A DNA stretch of 61,675 nucleotides from Pseudomonadota bacterium (lineage in GTDB: Bacteria; Desulfobacterota; Syntrophorhabdia; Syntrophorhabdales; Syntrophorhabdaceae), in the NCBI GenBank assembly GCA_026388315.1, contig JAPLKA010000094.1, forward strand, positions 1-61,675, given 5' to 3'. Below, one piece after another: positions 8,533-15,934 of the stretch (the first letter of the stretch is position 1; each line of letters begins with the position of its first letter). Made by a program: the position numbers and the translations under genes. The notes under the pieces were generated by a model that saw only the letters and a list, made by a program, of their open reading frames with translations, had not been told where the DNA came from and ran no database searches.

Positions 8533-8724
8533 CCGGATTTAGTATTAGAGTCACTATCGGTGTCGGATAATCCCTCGCAAACACGCTCATTCCGCTCCGG
8601 CGGCTCCATTCGCTCGCGTTCGGCTTCGGAACTTTTGCTTGACAGCAAAAGACCGAGCTTCCTTGCCTCACGACGGTTTGCTCCGGGATACCCCGACACC
8701 TTCCCAATGACAGATTTGGGTTAA
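8533..8724. repeat. Second long foldback element between yajD and dusB
   Basis: GGTGTCGG (about 8560) pairs with CCGACACC (about 8693), ATCCC pairs with GGGAT just inside, GCAAAC pairs with GTTTGC, and an inner hairpin CTTTTGCT-tgac-AGCAAAAG (about 8633-8652) forms the tip. Imperfect outer arms AACCCGGATTT and AGATTTGGGTT close it. No coding capacity with a ribosome site is seen. Its general shape recalls the 7884-8138 element, but I see no clear sequence identity. Confidence 0.6.
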
Positions 8725-8732
8725 GATAAGAC

Positions 8733-9707
8733 ATGCTTACGATCGGTAACCTTGCACTATCATTCCCCTGCATGCTTGCCCCTATGGCAGGGGTGAGTGA
8801 CCTGCCTTTCCGCCTTATTACCCGTGCCTTTGGTGCTCCCCTCGCTTTTACGGAAATGATTGATGTAAACTCTTTGAGCCATAAGGACAAGAGGACACTC
8901 CACATGCTCTCCTCAACCCCTGATGACCGGCCTCTGGGCATTCAGTTGCTGGGTAACGACAGAGAACATATTTTGAAGGCCCTTGATGTCCTTGGTGGAT
9001 ATGGGTTTGACCTTCTCGATTTTAACGCTGCATGCCCTGCGGCCAAGGTTGTAAAGAAAGGAAAAGGGGCAGCGCTCCTCAGAGAACCACGCAAAATGAG
9101 AGAACTCCTCAAGGTGATGGTTGACCATTCAAAAGTCCCTGTGACTGTAAAGATCAGGACAGGATGGGACGCCGATTCGGTGAACGCACGGGAAGTTGCT
9201 CTCTATGCTGAAGATGCCGGCATCAGTGCACTATTTATCCATGGGAGAACAAAGACCCAGGGGTATAGCGGAACAGTAGATTACCGTGTGATAAAAGAGG
9301 TAAAAGATGCCTTGAAAATACCTGTCATTGCCAGCGGCGATAACATATCAGTGCCGTTTATTATAAAGATGTTTGACGAGACCGGCTGCGATGGTGTTGC
9401 CGTTGCCCGTGGTTCTCTTGGAAATCCCTGGATATTCAGGGAAATAATCCGATTCTTTCAGGATGGCGCGTATTGCGAAATGCCGGATATACAAGAGCGT
9501 ATAGCTGTGATGAAGACCCATCTGAACCTGTCTGTTCAACATTGGGGAGAAAAAAGGGGTGTGGCAAGCTTTCACAAATTCTTTATCTGGTACACGAGGG
9601 GGCTCCGTGGCATGAAACTGCTCCGTGACAGGACCATCAGATTGCACAGGGCGGATGAACTCCTTGAGGCCGTTGAATCACTAAGAGCTTACGTTGAAAA
9701 AGATTAG
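8733..9707 (+). CDS. dusB: tRNA-dihydrouridine synthase
   Basis: The FMN enzyme reduces uridine to dihydrouridine in tRNA using NADPH. It is 324 residues, a TIM barrel: L-A-P-M-A-G-V-S-D at 15-23 is the FMN-binding start, N-A-A-C101-P holds the catalytic Cys (usually N-x-G-C-P), V-K-I-R-T-G-W-D and F-I-H-G-R-T are substrate and flavin contacts, and A-R-G-S-L-G-N-P-W binds phosphate. The first residue of the Cys motif region deviates slightly (A for G) but the Cys is present. The ATG at 8733 has only a weak Shine-Dalgarno. It is convergent with the DUF465 gene 10 bp away. Confidence 0.94.
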   Translation: MLTIGNLALSFPCMLAPMAGVSDLPFRLITRAFGAPLAFTEMIDVNSLSHKDKRTLHMLSSTPDDRPLGIQLLGNDREHILKALDVLGGYGFDLLDFNAACPAAKVVKKGKGAALLREPRKMRELLKVMVDHSKVPVTVKIRTGWDADSVNAREVALYAEDAGISALFIHGRTKTQGYSGTVDYRVIKEVKDALKIPVIASGDNISVPFIIKMFDETGCDGVAVARGSLGNPWIFREIIRFFQDGAYCEMPDIQERIAVMKTHLNLSVQHWGEKRGVASFHKFFIWYTRGLRGMKLLRDRTIRLHRADELLEAVESLRAYVEKD

Positions 9708-9717
9708 AATCCGCTGT

Positions 9718-9918
9718 TTATTTTTCCTGCAGTTCTGCTTTAATCCTTTCCATCATATCCTTAAAATAAAGCTTTTTCTTCTTGAGGAGCTTTACCTCCA
9801 GTTCCTCATCCTCCATCAGATAAGGTTTCGCCTGAAGCATCTGCAATTTCTCATCAAGTGATTTGTGCAGAATCCGTGCTTCGTTGTACATTTCCTCTTT
9901 GCTTTTGTTTTCATCCAT
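9718..9918 (-). CDS. DUF465/YdcH-like small coiled-coil protein
   Basis: This is a 66-residue charged helical protein. The pattern H-K-S-L-D-E-K-L...E-V-K-L-L-K-K-K-K-L-Y-F-K-D-M-M-E-R-I matches the YdcH/DUF465 family (H..LD followed by a K-K-x-K-L-x-x-K-D helix). Function is unknown; members form helical hairpins. The ATG at 9918 is chosen because AGGAGG lies eight bases upstream; the in-frame GTG at 9924 is too close to that site. It lies 26 bp downstream of the iron-sulfur protein gene on the same strand, probably co-transcribed. Confidence 0.8.
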   Translation of the reverse strand: MDENKSKEEMYNEARILHKSLDEKLQMLQAKPYLMEDEELEVKLLKKKKLYFKDMMERIKAELQEK

Positions 9919-9944
9919 TGTCACAACCTCCTATTTTTTACTGT

Positions 9945-11066
9945 TTAACGCTTACCCTTCTCCCTGGCAATTTGAGCGGACAATTCCCGCCCGTTTTTTG
10001 GAGGAACATATAGGGCAGATTTACGGAACATGGTTCTCGAACCGGCAGGGCAGACAGAGCTGCACACACCGCAACCGATGCAGGCAGTTTCATTGACCAC
10101 CGGCACATCTTTACTATCCCCCTGGTTGCACAGAGTGATGGTATGGACGGGGCATCTGTCGGCACAGATACCACAGCTTGTGCACTGGTCCAAATCCATG
10201 ACCGGCACAAAGTTGCTCGGGTGGACGTTACCCAACCTGTTATTGCCCGTTGCAACGACAGGACGGAGGAGAGAGCAGCAGCAGCCGCAGCAATGACAGA
10301 GGAACGCCGGCTGATTCAATACGTTGTCGCAGGTGTGAACCAGACCAAACTCCTGTGTTTTATCAAGAACATCCAATAAATCTTTTACAGTGGCCTGTTT
10401 ACCAAGTTTCCGGCGGATTATCCATTCACTGGCTGCGCCAAGAGAAGTGCACACCTCAAGCGGTGCACCGCAGGCTTTACCGAGGTGAGCTGCTTTATGA
10501 CGGCATGCGCATAGGGAAATTGCACCGCCGCCTGATTCTTGTATGATCTGTGATGCCCTCTCATAACTTAACACTTCCGTATCTACAGCTACCGGCATGA
10601 GGTTTTCATAAACCAGTGTTCTCATAAGCTTCGTATCTGCTGTTCCGGAGAATTCTTTTAGAACCTCGGGACTGTGAAAGTATTTTTCAAAGAGCTCTGC
10701 AAGTTCTTTCAGGTTGGCTTCATCCCGTGTACGCATAAAGGTATATTCGAAAAATCCGACTATCATCGGGGCCAGTATGTAATAGCAGGTGTCCCTTCGG
10801 GGAATGTCTACAAGCAGTCCCTTGCTGGCCATCCCTTCCAGAATTACCGACAGCTCCTCTCCCTGTATACCGGTAATAGAGGCGATTCTGTCCAGCGTCA
10901 TGGGGATCAGGGGAAATTTACTGCCCACAAGCGCTTCGGTTTCCGTGTAAAGACTGTGAAGTATTCCCATAAGGGTTTCATTTACCGGCGCACCTACGGG
11001 GTTCCTGTTCAGGCGTTCAGCCAGTGCCAGGTATATCCCATCTTTAGCATTTATTGCATGTCCCAT
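9945..11066 (-). CDS. Cysteine-rich 4Fe-4S protein with N-terminal helical/winged-helix region
   Basis: This 373-residue soluble protein is probably an electron carrier or redox-linked regulator of unknown partner. The C-terminus carries two ferredoxin motifs (C-T-S-C-G-I-C-A-D-R-C-P and C-I-G-C-G-V-C-S-S-V-C-P, about residues 285-345). Ahead of them are L-C-A-C-R-H...C-G-A-P-L-E-V-C and an unusual dense block C-H-C-C-G-C-C-C near residue 255, enough for one or two further clusters. The N-terminal 150 residues resemble a winged-helix domain (R-I-A-S-I-T-G-I-Q-G-E-E-L). The ATG at 11066 follows GGGGAGAG; the in-frame GTG at 11108 abuts a dispersed repeat and is unlikely. Confidence 0.8.
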   Translation of the reverse strand: MGHAINAKDGIYLALAERLNRNPVGAPVNETLMGILHSLYTETEALVGSKFPLIPMTLDRIASITGIQGEELSVILEGMASKGLLVDIPRRDTCYYILAPMIVGFFEYTFMRTRDEANLKELAELFEKYFHSPEVLKEFSGTADTKLMRTLVYENLMPVAVDTEVLSYERASQIIQESGGGAISLCACRHKAAHLGKACGAPLEVCTSLGAASEWIIRRKLGKQATVKDLLDVLDKTQEFGLVHTCDNVLNQPAFLCHCCGCCCSLLRPVVATGNNRLGNVHPSNFVPVMDLDQCTSCGICADRCPVHTITLCNQGDSKDVPVVNETACIGCGVCSSVCPAGSRTMFRKSALYVPPKNGRELSAQIAREKGKR

Positions 11067-11108
11067 ATTGTTCTCTCCCCTTATAGCACAAAGTATTGTT
11101 AAAATCAC

Positions 11109-11244
11109 TCATTTACCGGGACACCCGCAAGCGGGTATCCGGTCGCCCCCTCCACGAGCATAAGCCCGTGGTGCCTCCCCCTCTCGCTCGTGAAACTCGC
11201 TAAATTATATTCTTGCATATATTATCTATAATCTGTCTCCTCTC
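11109..11244 (-). repeat. Dispersed leader repeat, copy 1 (upstream of the 4Fe-4S gene)
   Basis: Read on the minus strand, it begins GAGAGGAGACAGATTATAG, continues through ATAATTTAGCGAG, a hairpin CCACGGGC-ttat-GCTCGTGG, GAGGGGGCGAC, a second hairpin (ACCCGC/GCGGGT), and ends GTAAATGA 43 bp before the gene's ATG. A copy in the same gene-proximal arrangement lies at 37015-37133, before the asparaginase gene. The stem differs between copies by changes that keep pairing. Confidence 0.75.
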
Positions 11245-11402
11245 AAACAGCCCGAACCACTTGAACTGCTTGAACGGTTCATTTACCATCATGATAGGGG
11301 TGTAAAGATAGGCGAGTTCTACATAATATTTTTTAAAGCGTAACTGATTACCCGTTCCCGGTCACGAGAAAGTGGAAATTTAAGCTTTCCGGCCTTCTGG
11401 TG

Positions 11403-11846
11403 CTATTTAGTCAGCAGCACAGGACATTTTGCCGATTTGAGAACATTCCTTGCAACGCTGCCAATAAAGTATTTTGCCATGCCGGATTGACCAAGAGATG
11501 CTATTACAATCAAGTCAATCCCGACGCTTTCAGCCTCCTTCAATATCTCCTCATACGAGAACCCCAATTTTATATCAGTAATTACTTCTACTTCACGGGC
11601 AAGCGGAAATTTATCAAGTTGTTTTTGGAGACTGTCCGCAGCGCTTTGTTCGGTACTATTTTCAATATCCTTCAAAGTTTTCTCGGGCAGGCAATAATCA
11701 ACTACACATTGTTGTATCGGAAAAATAACATTTAAAAGATAAACTTTTGCATTATAGTGTTTCGCAATATCTAGTGCCTGTTTTAATGCTTTGTCTGAAT
11801 ACTCTGAGAAATCTGTAGGGACAAGTATTTTTGTTGGTTTTAACAT
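11403..11846 (-). CDS. Universal stress protein (UspA family), copy A
   Basis: This is a 147-residue UspA-fold protein, typical length. It starts M-L-K-P-T-K-I-L-V-P-T-D-F-S-E-Y-S-D-K-A, and the C-terminal G-Q-S-G-M-A-K-Y-F-I-G-S-V-A-R-N-V-L region corresponds to the ATP-binding G-x2-G-x9-G-(S/T) motif, suggesting nucleotide binding. The ATG at 11846 follows GGGAGGTGA; the GTG three codons upstream is inside the ribosome site. It lies 45 bp downstream of a paralogue whose first 87 bp are identical. Role: stress survival, exact trigger unknown. Confidence 0.9.
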   Translation of the reverse strand: MLKPTKILVPTDFSEYSDKALKQALDIAKHYNAKVYLLNVIFPIQQCVVDYCLPEKTLKDIENSTEQSAADSLQKQLDKFPLAREVEVITDIKLGFSYEEILKEAESVGIDLIVIASLGQSGMAKYFIGSVARNVLKSAKCPVLLTK

Positions 11847-11891
11847 GTCATTCACCTCCCTTTCTCCTATGATTGAAAGAATAAATCACTG

Positions 11892-12350
11892 TTATTTCGT
11901 TAAGAGCACAGGGCATTTCGCACCCTTGAGGACATTACGGGCCACACCACCGATCAGGAACCTTGCGATCCCGGTTCTCCCGAGCGATGCTATCACAATT
12001 AAATCAATCCCTAACTTTTCCTGCTCCCGAAGTATTTCCTCATAGGGAACACCATTGATCACCATTTGGATTAACTGGACATTTTTACTCTCCGGGAATT
12101 TGTCGACCTGTTTATAGAGTCTTTCCTTGGCCTTTTCCGTTATTTTTTTCTGGAGCTTTTGTATCTCTTTTTCGGTTATGGAAATGTCAGAATAATCGTC
12201 CGATAAAGCGCTATGTATCCTTTCATGGACGACGTTGAGCACATAAATCTTTGCTTTATACTCAGATGCAATATCTAGTGCCTGTTTTAATGCTTTGTCT
12301 GAATACTCTGAGAAATCTGTAGGGACAAGTATTTTTGTTGGTTTTAACAT
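11892..12350 (-). CDS. Universal stress protein (UspA family), copy B
   Basis: This 152-residue paralogue of the downstream gene has the same N-terminus and C-terminal motif G-R-T-G-I-A-R-F-L-I-G-G-V-A-R-N-V-L (nucleotide-binding loop). Outside the ends the two proteins diverge strongly; the middle here is a longer charged helix (E-K-E-I-Q-K-L-Q-K-K-I-T-E-K-A). The ATG at 12350 follows AAAGGAGGTGA. It is probably the promoter-proximal gene of a two-gene operon. Confidence 0.9.
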   Translation of the reverse strand: MLKPTKILVPTDFSEYSDKALKQALDIASEYKAKIYVLNVVHERIHSALSDDYSDISITEKEIQKLQKKITEKAKERLYKQVDKFPESKNVQLIQMVINGVPYEEILREQEKLGIDLIVIASLGRTGIARFLIGGVARNVLKGAKCPVLLTK

Positions 12351-12595
12351 GTCAATCACCTCCTTTGATAAAACAGTTCTGCGTTTAGACGACCAAATCT
12401 TTTCCTTTTCTTATTAATAGCACGTATTAAGCAGTTGTCAACTTCAAAGAGAAAATCCTGTCTGCTGTTCCTGTTTATTCTGCATCTGCCCTTATCCCTG
12501 TTGCATGAAAATTGGTCTGCAGCCGGGGGGAGCTGAATGGTAACATTTATTCTTTGATAGCTTGAGACTTTCTATGGTAATGTTCTTACATCCCT

Positions 12596-12886
12596 ATGTT
12601 TATCGTAGCCCCTTTAATTCGCACCCATCTTATCAAAAACCGTGACCTGTTAATAAATGAAGCAAAACACATCAATGGTTTTATGAAACTTCTTATGAAG
12701 CATCACAATACGGGCGTCAAGTGGACCGATGCGGAAAAACATGAACTGAAACAATCCCTGAGACATTTAGCTACTTACGTGCCGGCGCTGTTTTGCTTTC
12801 TTCTCCCCTGCGGCCTTTTGCTTTTGCCGGTTCTGGCAGAGATTATGGATAGGAGAAAAATATCCCGCGACGTGAGCGGCGCTTGA
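12596..12886 (+). CDS. Small membrane protein with LETM1-like tail
   Basis: The 96-residue frame ends with the pattern K-W-T-D-A-E-K-H-E-L-K-Q-S-L-R-H-L, followed by one hydrophobic segment (V-P-A-L-F-C-F-L-L-P-C-G-L-L-L-L-P-V-L-A) and D-R-R-K. That combination of a charged helix, a Pro-containing membrane helix and a basic end resembles short LETM1-like proteins of proteobacteria. The start is uncertain: no Shine-Dalgarno precedes the ATG at 12596, and M30 is an alternative. Function unknown. Confidence 0.5.
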   Translation: MFIVAPLIRTHLIKNRDLLINEAKHINGFMKLLMKHHNTGVKWTDAEKHELKQSLRHLATYVPALFCFLLPCGLLLLPVLAEIMDRRKISRDVSGA

Positions 12887-12928
12887 CAGAGACGGGATGG
12901 GGGATCCTGCGATTAACCGGGATCCGGA

Positions 12929-13852
12929 TTAGAGATATTCGTTAAACCATTTAAGCGATAATTGAATCTGTTTTTTCAACCCCTTTCCTGTATCGAGGTC
13001 AATATGATTCATGCCGGGAAGGACGACGAACTTTTTTGGCTTGCCGGCCTTCTGATACATTTCTCGTGTGAGTTCGACATGGGCAACATCATCGGCCTCG
13101 CCATGGATGAAAAGAAGTGGTGTGGGAGCCACCAGATGAACAAAGCAGTCGGGTCGAAATCGTATCATGGCCTCAGCGCTTTCCAGTGAAAGCATTGGTT
13201 TGTTTTGAGAGTCATCGTTTTCAGAAATCGATTCGCTTTCTTTTTCATTGTCAGGTTGATTATGTTTTTCCCAAAAGGAGACAGGAAAAGGGATGATTTT
13301 GTCAAGGGGCACCAAGCGGGATTTGCCGGTTTTAAGCCGCCTCAGACGATCATCTTCAATCTCTTTCTGAAATGAGATCCACGTTTTTTGTTTCCTGAGC
13401 GATGACATAAATGCCTCTCCGCCTCCGGGGCTGGAAACAACGACTACGCATTTAACGTTTTTATCCAGAGCAGCCGCATAAAGTGCAACAGAGCCTCCGT
13501 AACTGATAGCATAGAGACCTATTTTATTCTCATTTACATAAGGCAATGACTTTACGTATGAAATGGCAAAGAAAACATCTTCAGCCCTTTCAAGGGGAAA
13601 GAGATAAGGTTTTCCCCGTGTATCGTCGCTTTCGCCTGAGCCTCTGTAATCAAAGGCAAGCACTATATAACCCGCCTCTCTGAAGGCCTCAGCTACTTCA
13701 GGCAATATATCTTCTTTTACACCTGAGAGCCCCTGACACAACACAATTGCAGGGTATTTATCGTTATCGTTTTCGTCTAAACCTGAAGGCAGATATAGTT
13801 CACCTACCACGCTTAACCAGTCAGCGCTAAAAAATTCCACCTTTTTTTTCAT
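12929..13852 (-). CDS. Alpha/beta hydrolase (dienelactone hydrolase-like)
   Basis: This is a 307-residue cytosolic serine hydrolase. The oxyanion region is Q-G-L-S-G-V-K-E-D and a typical strand-turn reads F-D-Y-R-G-S-G-E-S-D. The nucleophile elbow is Y-A-I-S117-Y-G-G, with A in place of the usual first Gly. The acid is probably D in H-G-E-A-D-D-V-A-H and the base H in G-M-N-H-I-D. A low-complexity acidic insert (E-K-E-S-E-S-I-S-E-N-D-D) in the cap region is not part of the core fold. The substrate cannot be deduced. It appears monocistronic. Confidence 0.82.
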   Translation of the reverse strand: MKKKVEFFSADWLSVVGELYLPSGLDENDNDKYPAIVLCQGLSGVKEDILPEVAEAFREAGYIVLAFDYRGSGESDDTRGKPYLFPLERAEDVFFAISYVKSLPYVNENKIGLYAISYGGSVALYAAALDKNVKCVVVVSSPGGGEAFMSSLRKQKTWISFQKEIEDDRLRRLKTGKSRLVPLDKIIPFPVSFWEKHNQPDNEKESESISENDDSQNKPMLSLESAEAMIRFRPDCFVHLVAPTPLLFIHGEADDVAHVELTREMYQKAGKPKKFVVLPGMNHIDLDTGKGLKKQIQLSLKWFNEYL

Positions 13853-14003
13853 CGTTCGTCCCTCTGAGGCTATGGTTTATACTGATCCCGCCACTTTTTG
13901 CCTTTCATCTTCCTGCAATTTCTGACAGTTGTCAAGAAATAATAAAATCTTATTTTAACAGGGATAACATCGGATACATACGGATGAGAACCATAAAGAG
14001 CTG

Positions 14004-14062
14004 CTAACCAGAATCGTGATGCTTCGGCGATTCAGGTTAGACACATCATTCCCTTCGGGAAT
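14004..14062. terminator. Two adjacent hairpins downstream of the ATPase gene
   Basis: CTAACC-a-GAATCG (14004-14016) pairs with CGATTC-a-GGTTAG (14028-14040), a 12-bp stem with one A/A mismatch. ATTCCC (14048-14053) pairs with GGGAAT (14057-14062). They lie between the 3' end of the ATPase gene (14090, minus strand) and the start of the hydrolase gene, so they may end ATPase transcription. No long T-run is present on either strand, so a factor-independent mechanism is uncertain. Confidence 0.4.
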
Positions 14063-14089
14063 ATTGTGTGTTTATTCTTTAATCTTATA

Positions 14090-15493
14090 TCAACTCGTCT
14101 CCGGCATATTCATGTCGTTTACGGCCACCAGATACACCCCTTCTTTTTCTGCAATCTTTTCCAAATCCGGTGTAAAACCCTTGCGGTTAAAAAGTGCATA
14201 ATATTCCTTACGCTCTTTTCTGTCACCTGTCCCCCAGTCAACCAGCGCGGCTTTCCTTTTGAGATCCACCAGGATATCAATGCCGACTTTTTTGCTGCTC
14301 CACTTGACCTCTCCAAAAAGAATGACATTATCATCCTCATTGGCTGCCACTATATCAATCTCGGCGTCTTTTGACCACCAATGCCCCACCTTGTTAAATT
14401 GTAACCCCTTCAGCAGACTTCTTTTTACAAAGGAGCGGCAGACTTCTTCAAACACCCGGGAGATAAATATATCTATTGTCGGCTTTATCTTCTTCTCAAG
14501 AATATAGTCAAGTTCATCTTCTTCTATAAAACTTCTGTTGGGAAAAACAAAATTGAACCAGAAGCGGAAAAAATTGTCGTTAATCGTATAAATCCCCTTT
14601 TTACTCTTCTCAGGGGATTTTTCGGTAAGCGGTACCTCCCTTGTGATTATTCTCAGATCGCTGAGGACAGAAAGATATTTTCCAATAATGTTCTTATCAA
14701 AACCGGTCTCGTTGATGATCTCGCCGGGCCTTGTTTTCCCCATAGAGAGGGCGCGCAGAATGGCAAAATAGTTTCTCGGCTCCCGTAGTTCCTGTCGAAG
14801 GATAAATTCCGGTTCTACTGAAAGATATGCCTCCCTTGTAAGAATCGCCTTTCTTACGTTTGTCCAATAGTCCTTTGTGTAGTCAAACTGTAGAAGATAG
14901 GCGGGGGTCCCTCCCAGCGTTGCGTATGCATACATGAAATCCTCATTGGACCAATCCGGACTGAACTGCTTCGCATCCCTGAAATTGAGTGGCTCAACGA
15001 GCAATTGCCCGGTCCTCCTTCCAAAGAGGGGCGACTTGTAGCCGAGCACCTCCGTTTCCATCATCCCGATGCTGGAACCGAGGAGGATGAGAAAGGCTCC
15101 GGAATCTTTCAGGTCTTCATCCCATCCCTTTTGAAAGATGGAAGGGATTGCAGAGTTTGACTCAATTAGAAATGGAAATTCATCGATGGCAACTACAACC
15201 CTGTCTTTTCCTTTTAGATACCGGAAAAGCTCATACCAGTTGCCAAAACCTCTGGAGAGGAGAAACTCATCCTTGAACTGGAGTCCTACTTTCTCGGAAA
15301 ACGCCCTTAGTTGGTCTTTTTCCGATGTTTTGTCAGCCAGAAAATAAATGTGAGGAATACCCTTGAAGAACTGCTTTACCAACTCTGTTTTACCGACCCG
15401 CCTCTTCCCGTAGATGACAACAAGCTGTGATTCCTTGTTCTTGTTGGCATCATTCAGAAATGCAAGTTCCCTTTGTCTGTCAATGAATTCCAT
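14090..15493 (-). CDS. Archaeal-type AAA ATPase with DUF234 / nuclease-fold C-terminus
   Basis: This is a 467-residue member of the prokaryotic ATPase family typified by R-Q-R-E-L-x-F-L starts. Walker A is G-K-R-R-V-G-K-T (29-36) and Walker B is V-V-V-A-I-D-E-F-P-F-L (about 97-107). A winged-helix region follows (about 235-290), then a C-terminal domain with D-A-E-I-D-I-V-A...I-L-F-G-E-V-K-W, the D-x-D...E-x-K arrangement of a PD-(D/E)xK nuclease fold. The role of these ATPases is not established. The gene stands alone behind a 41-bp palindrome (15505-15545), which suggests autoregulation or a mobile origin. Confidence 0.85.
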   Translation of the reverse strand: MEFIDRQRELAFLNDANKNKESQLVVIYGKRRVGKTELVKQFFKGIPHIYFLADKTSEKDQLRAFSEKVGLQFKDEFLLSRGFGNWYELFRYLKGKDRVVVAIDEFPFLIESNSAIPSIFQKGWDEDLKDSGAFLILLGSSIGMMETEVLGYKSPLFGRRTGQLLVEPLNFRDAKQFSPDWSNEDFMYAYATLGGTPAYLLQFDYTKDYWTNVRKAILTREAYLSVEPEFILRQELREPRNYFAILRALSMGKTRPGEIINETGFDKNIIGKYLSVLSDLRIITREVPLTEKSPEKSKKGIYTINDNFFRFWFNFVFPNRSFIEEDELDYILEKKIKPTIDIFISRVFEEVCRSFVKRSLLKGLQFNKVGHWWSKDAEIDIVAANEDDNVILFGEVKWSSKKVGIDILVDLKRKAALVDWGTGDRKERKEYYALFNRKGFTPDLEKIAEKEGVYLVAVNDMNMPETS

Positions 15494-15504
15494 AGGGCAC
15501 CCCC

Positions 15505-15545
15505 ATAAGATTACTTACGAGTATATTACTCTAAAGTAATCTTAT
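15505..15545. promoter_or_regulatory. 41-bp near-perfect palindrome upstream of the ATPase gene
   Basis: ATAAGATTACTT (15505-15516) mirrors AAGTAATCTTAT (15534-15545), and GAGTA (15519-15523) mirrors TACTC (15527-15531) around TAT. Only one dinucleotide pair on each side breaks the symmetry. It ends 12 bp before the ATPase start codon (15493). Likely an operator for a dimeric DNA-binding protein; it could also be a recognition site of the ATPase itself. Confidence 0.55.
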
Positions 15546-15934
15546 TTTGCAATGGGTTCTTATTGAGTCTATGTTTTTTCTGGCGTCCATCGCGTGATTC
15601 TTTGCCTCGATGTCTTTATCATAACACTCTTTTTGAAAATTACGCGACACCTTTTGCTGGCTGTAATAGGTCTTGGGCTGTAGATTCTGAGCCACTGATA
15701 CGGACTGATTACCGGGTACCTAATCGAGAGGAATTGGGGGCCAAGCTCTTGAGAATATTGGATTATGGAGTAGAGATTATGGGCCTGTTGCCCAAACATA
15801 TATAACAACCAATAATATTGAAATATGAGCAGGGAGGGTAAGGTTTAATTGAGAACATGTTGAGCAATAACAGCGTTCCGGCCATACAATTCCCCATATA
15901 TAGTCTATACAGTAAAGTGGTATGCGTGTGTGTT
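15546..15934. other. Intergenic region without a recognisable gene
   Basis: About 390 bp separate the ATPase promoter region from the end of the export operon. One 80-residue frame exists on each strand around 15563-15808, but neither has a ribosome-binding site or a recognisable motif, and the composition looks non-coding. I see no clear hairpin terminator for the minus-strand operon, whose last gene ends at 15935. Confidence 0.5.

Noticed and set aside
8533-8724. Integron attC site
   Set aside because: The foldback has GTTAAAC-like and GTTAAGA-like ends, but the ends do not fit the RYYYAAC...GTTRRRY pattern and no integrase or cassette array is seen.
15563-15808. 80-residue frames on both strands
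   Set aside because: No ribosome-binding site, no motif, composition like non-coding DNA; treated as intergenic.
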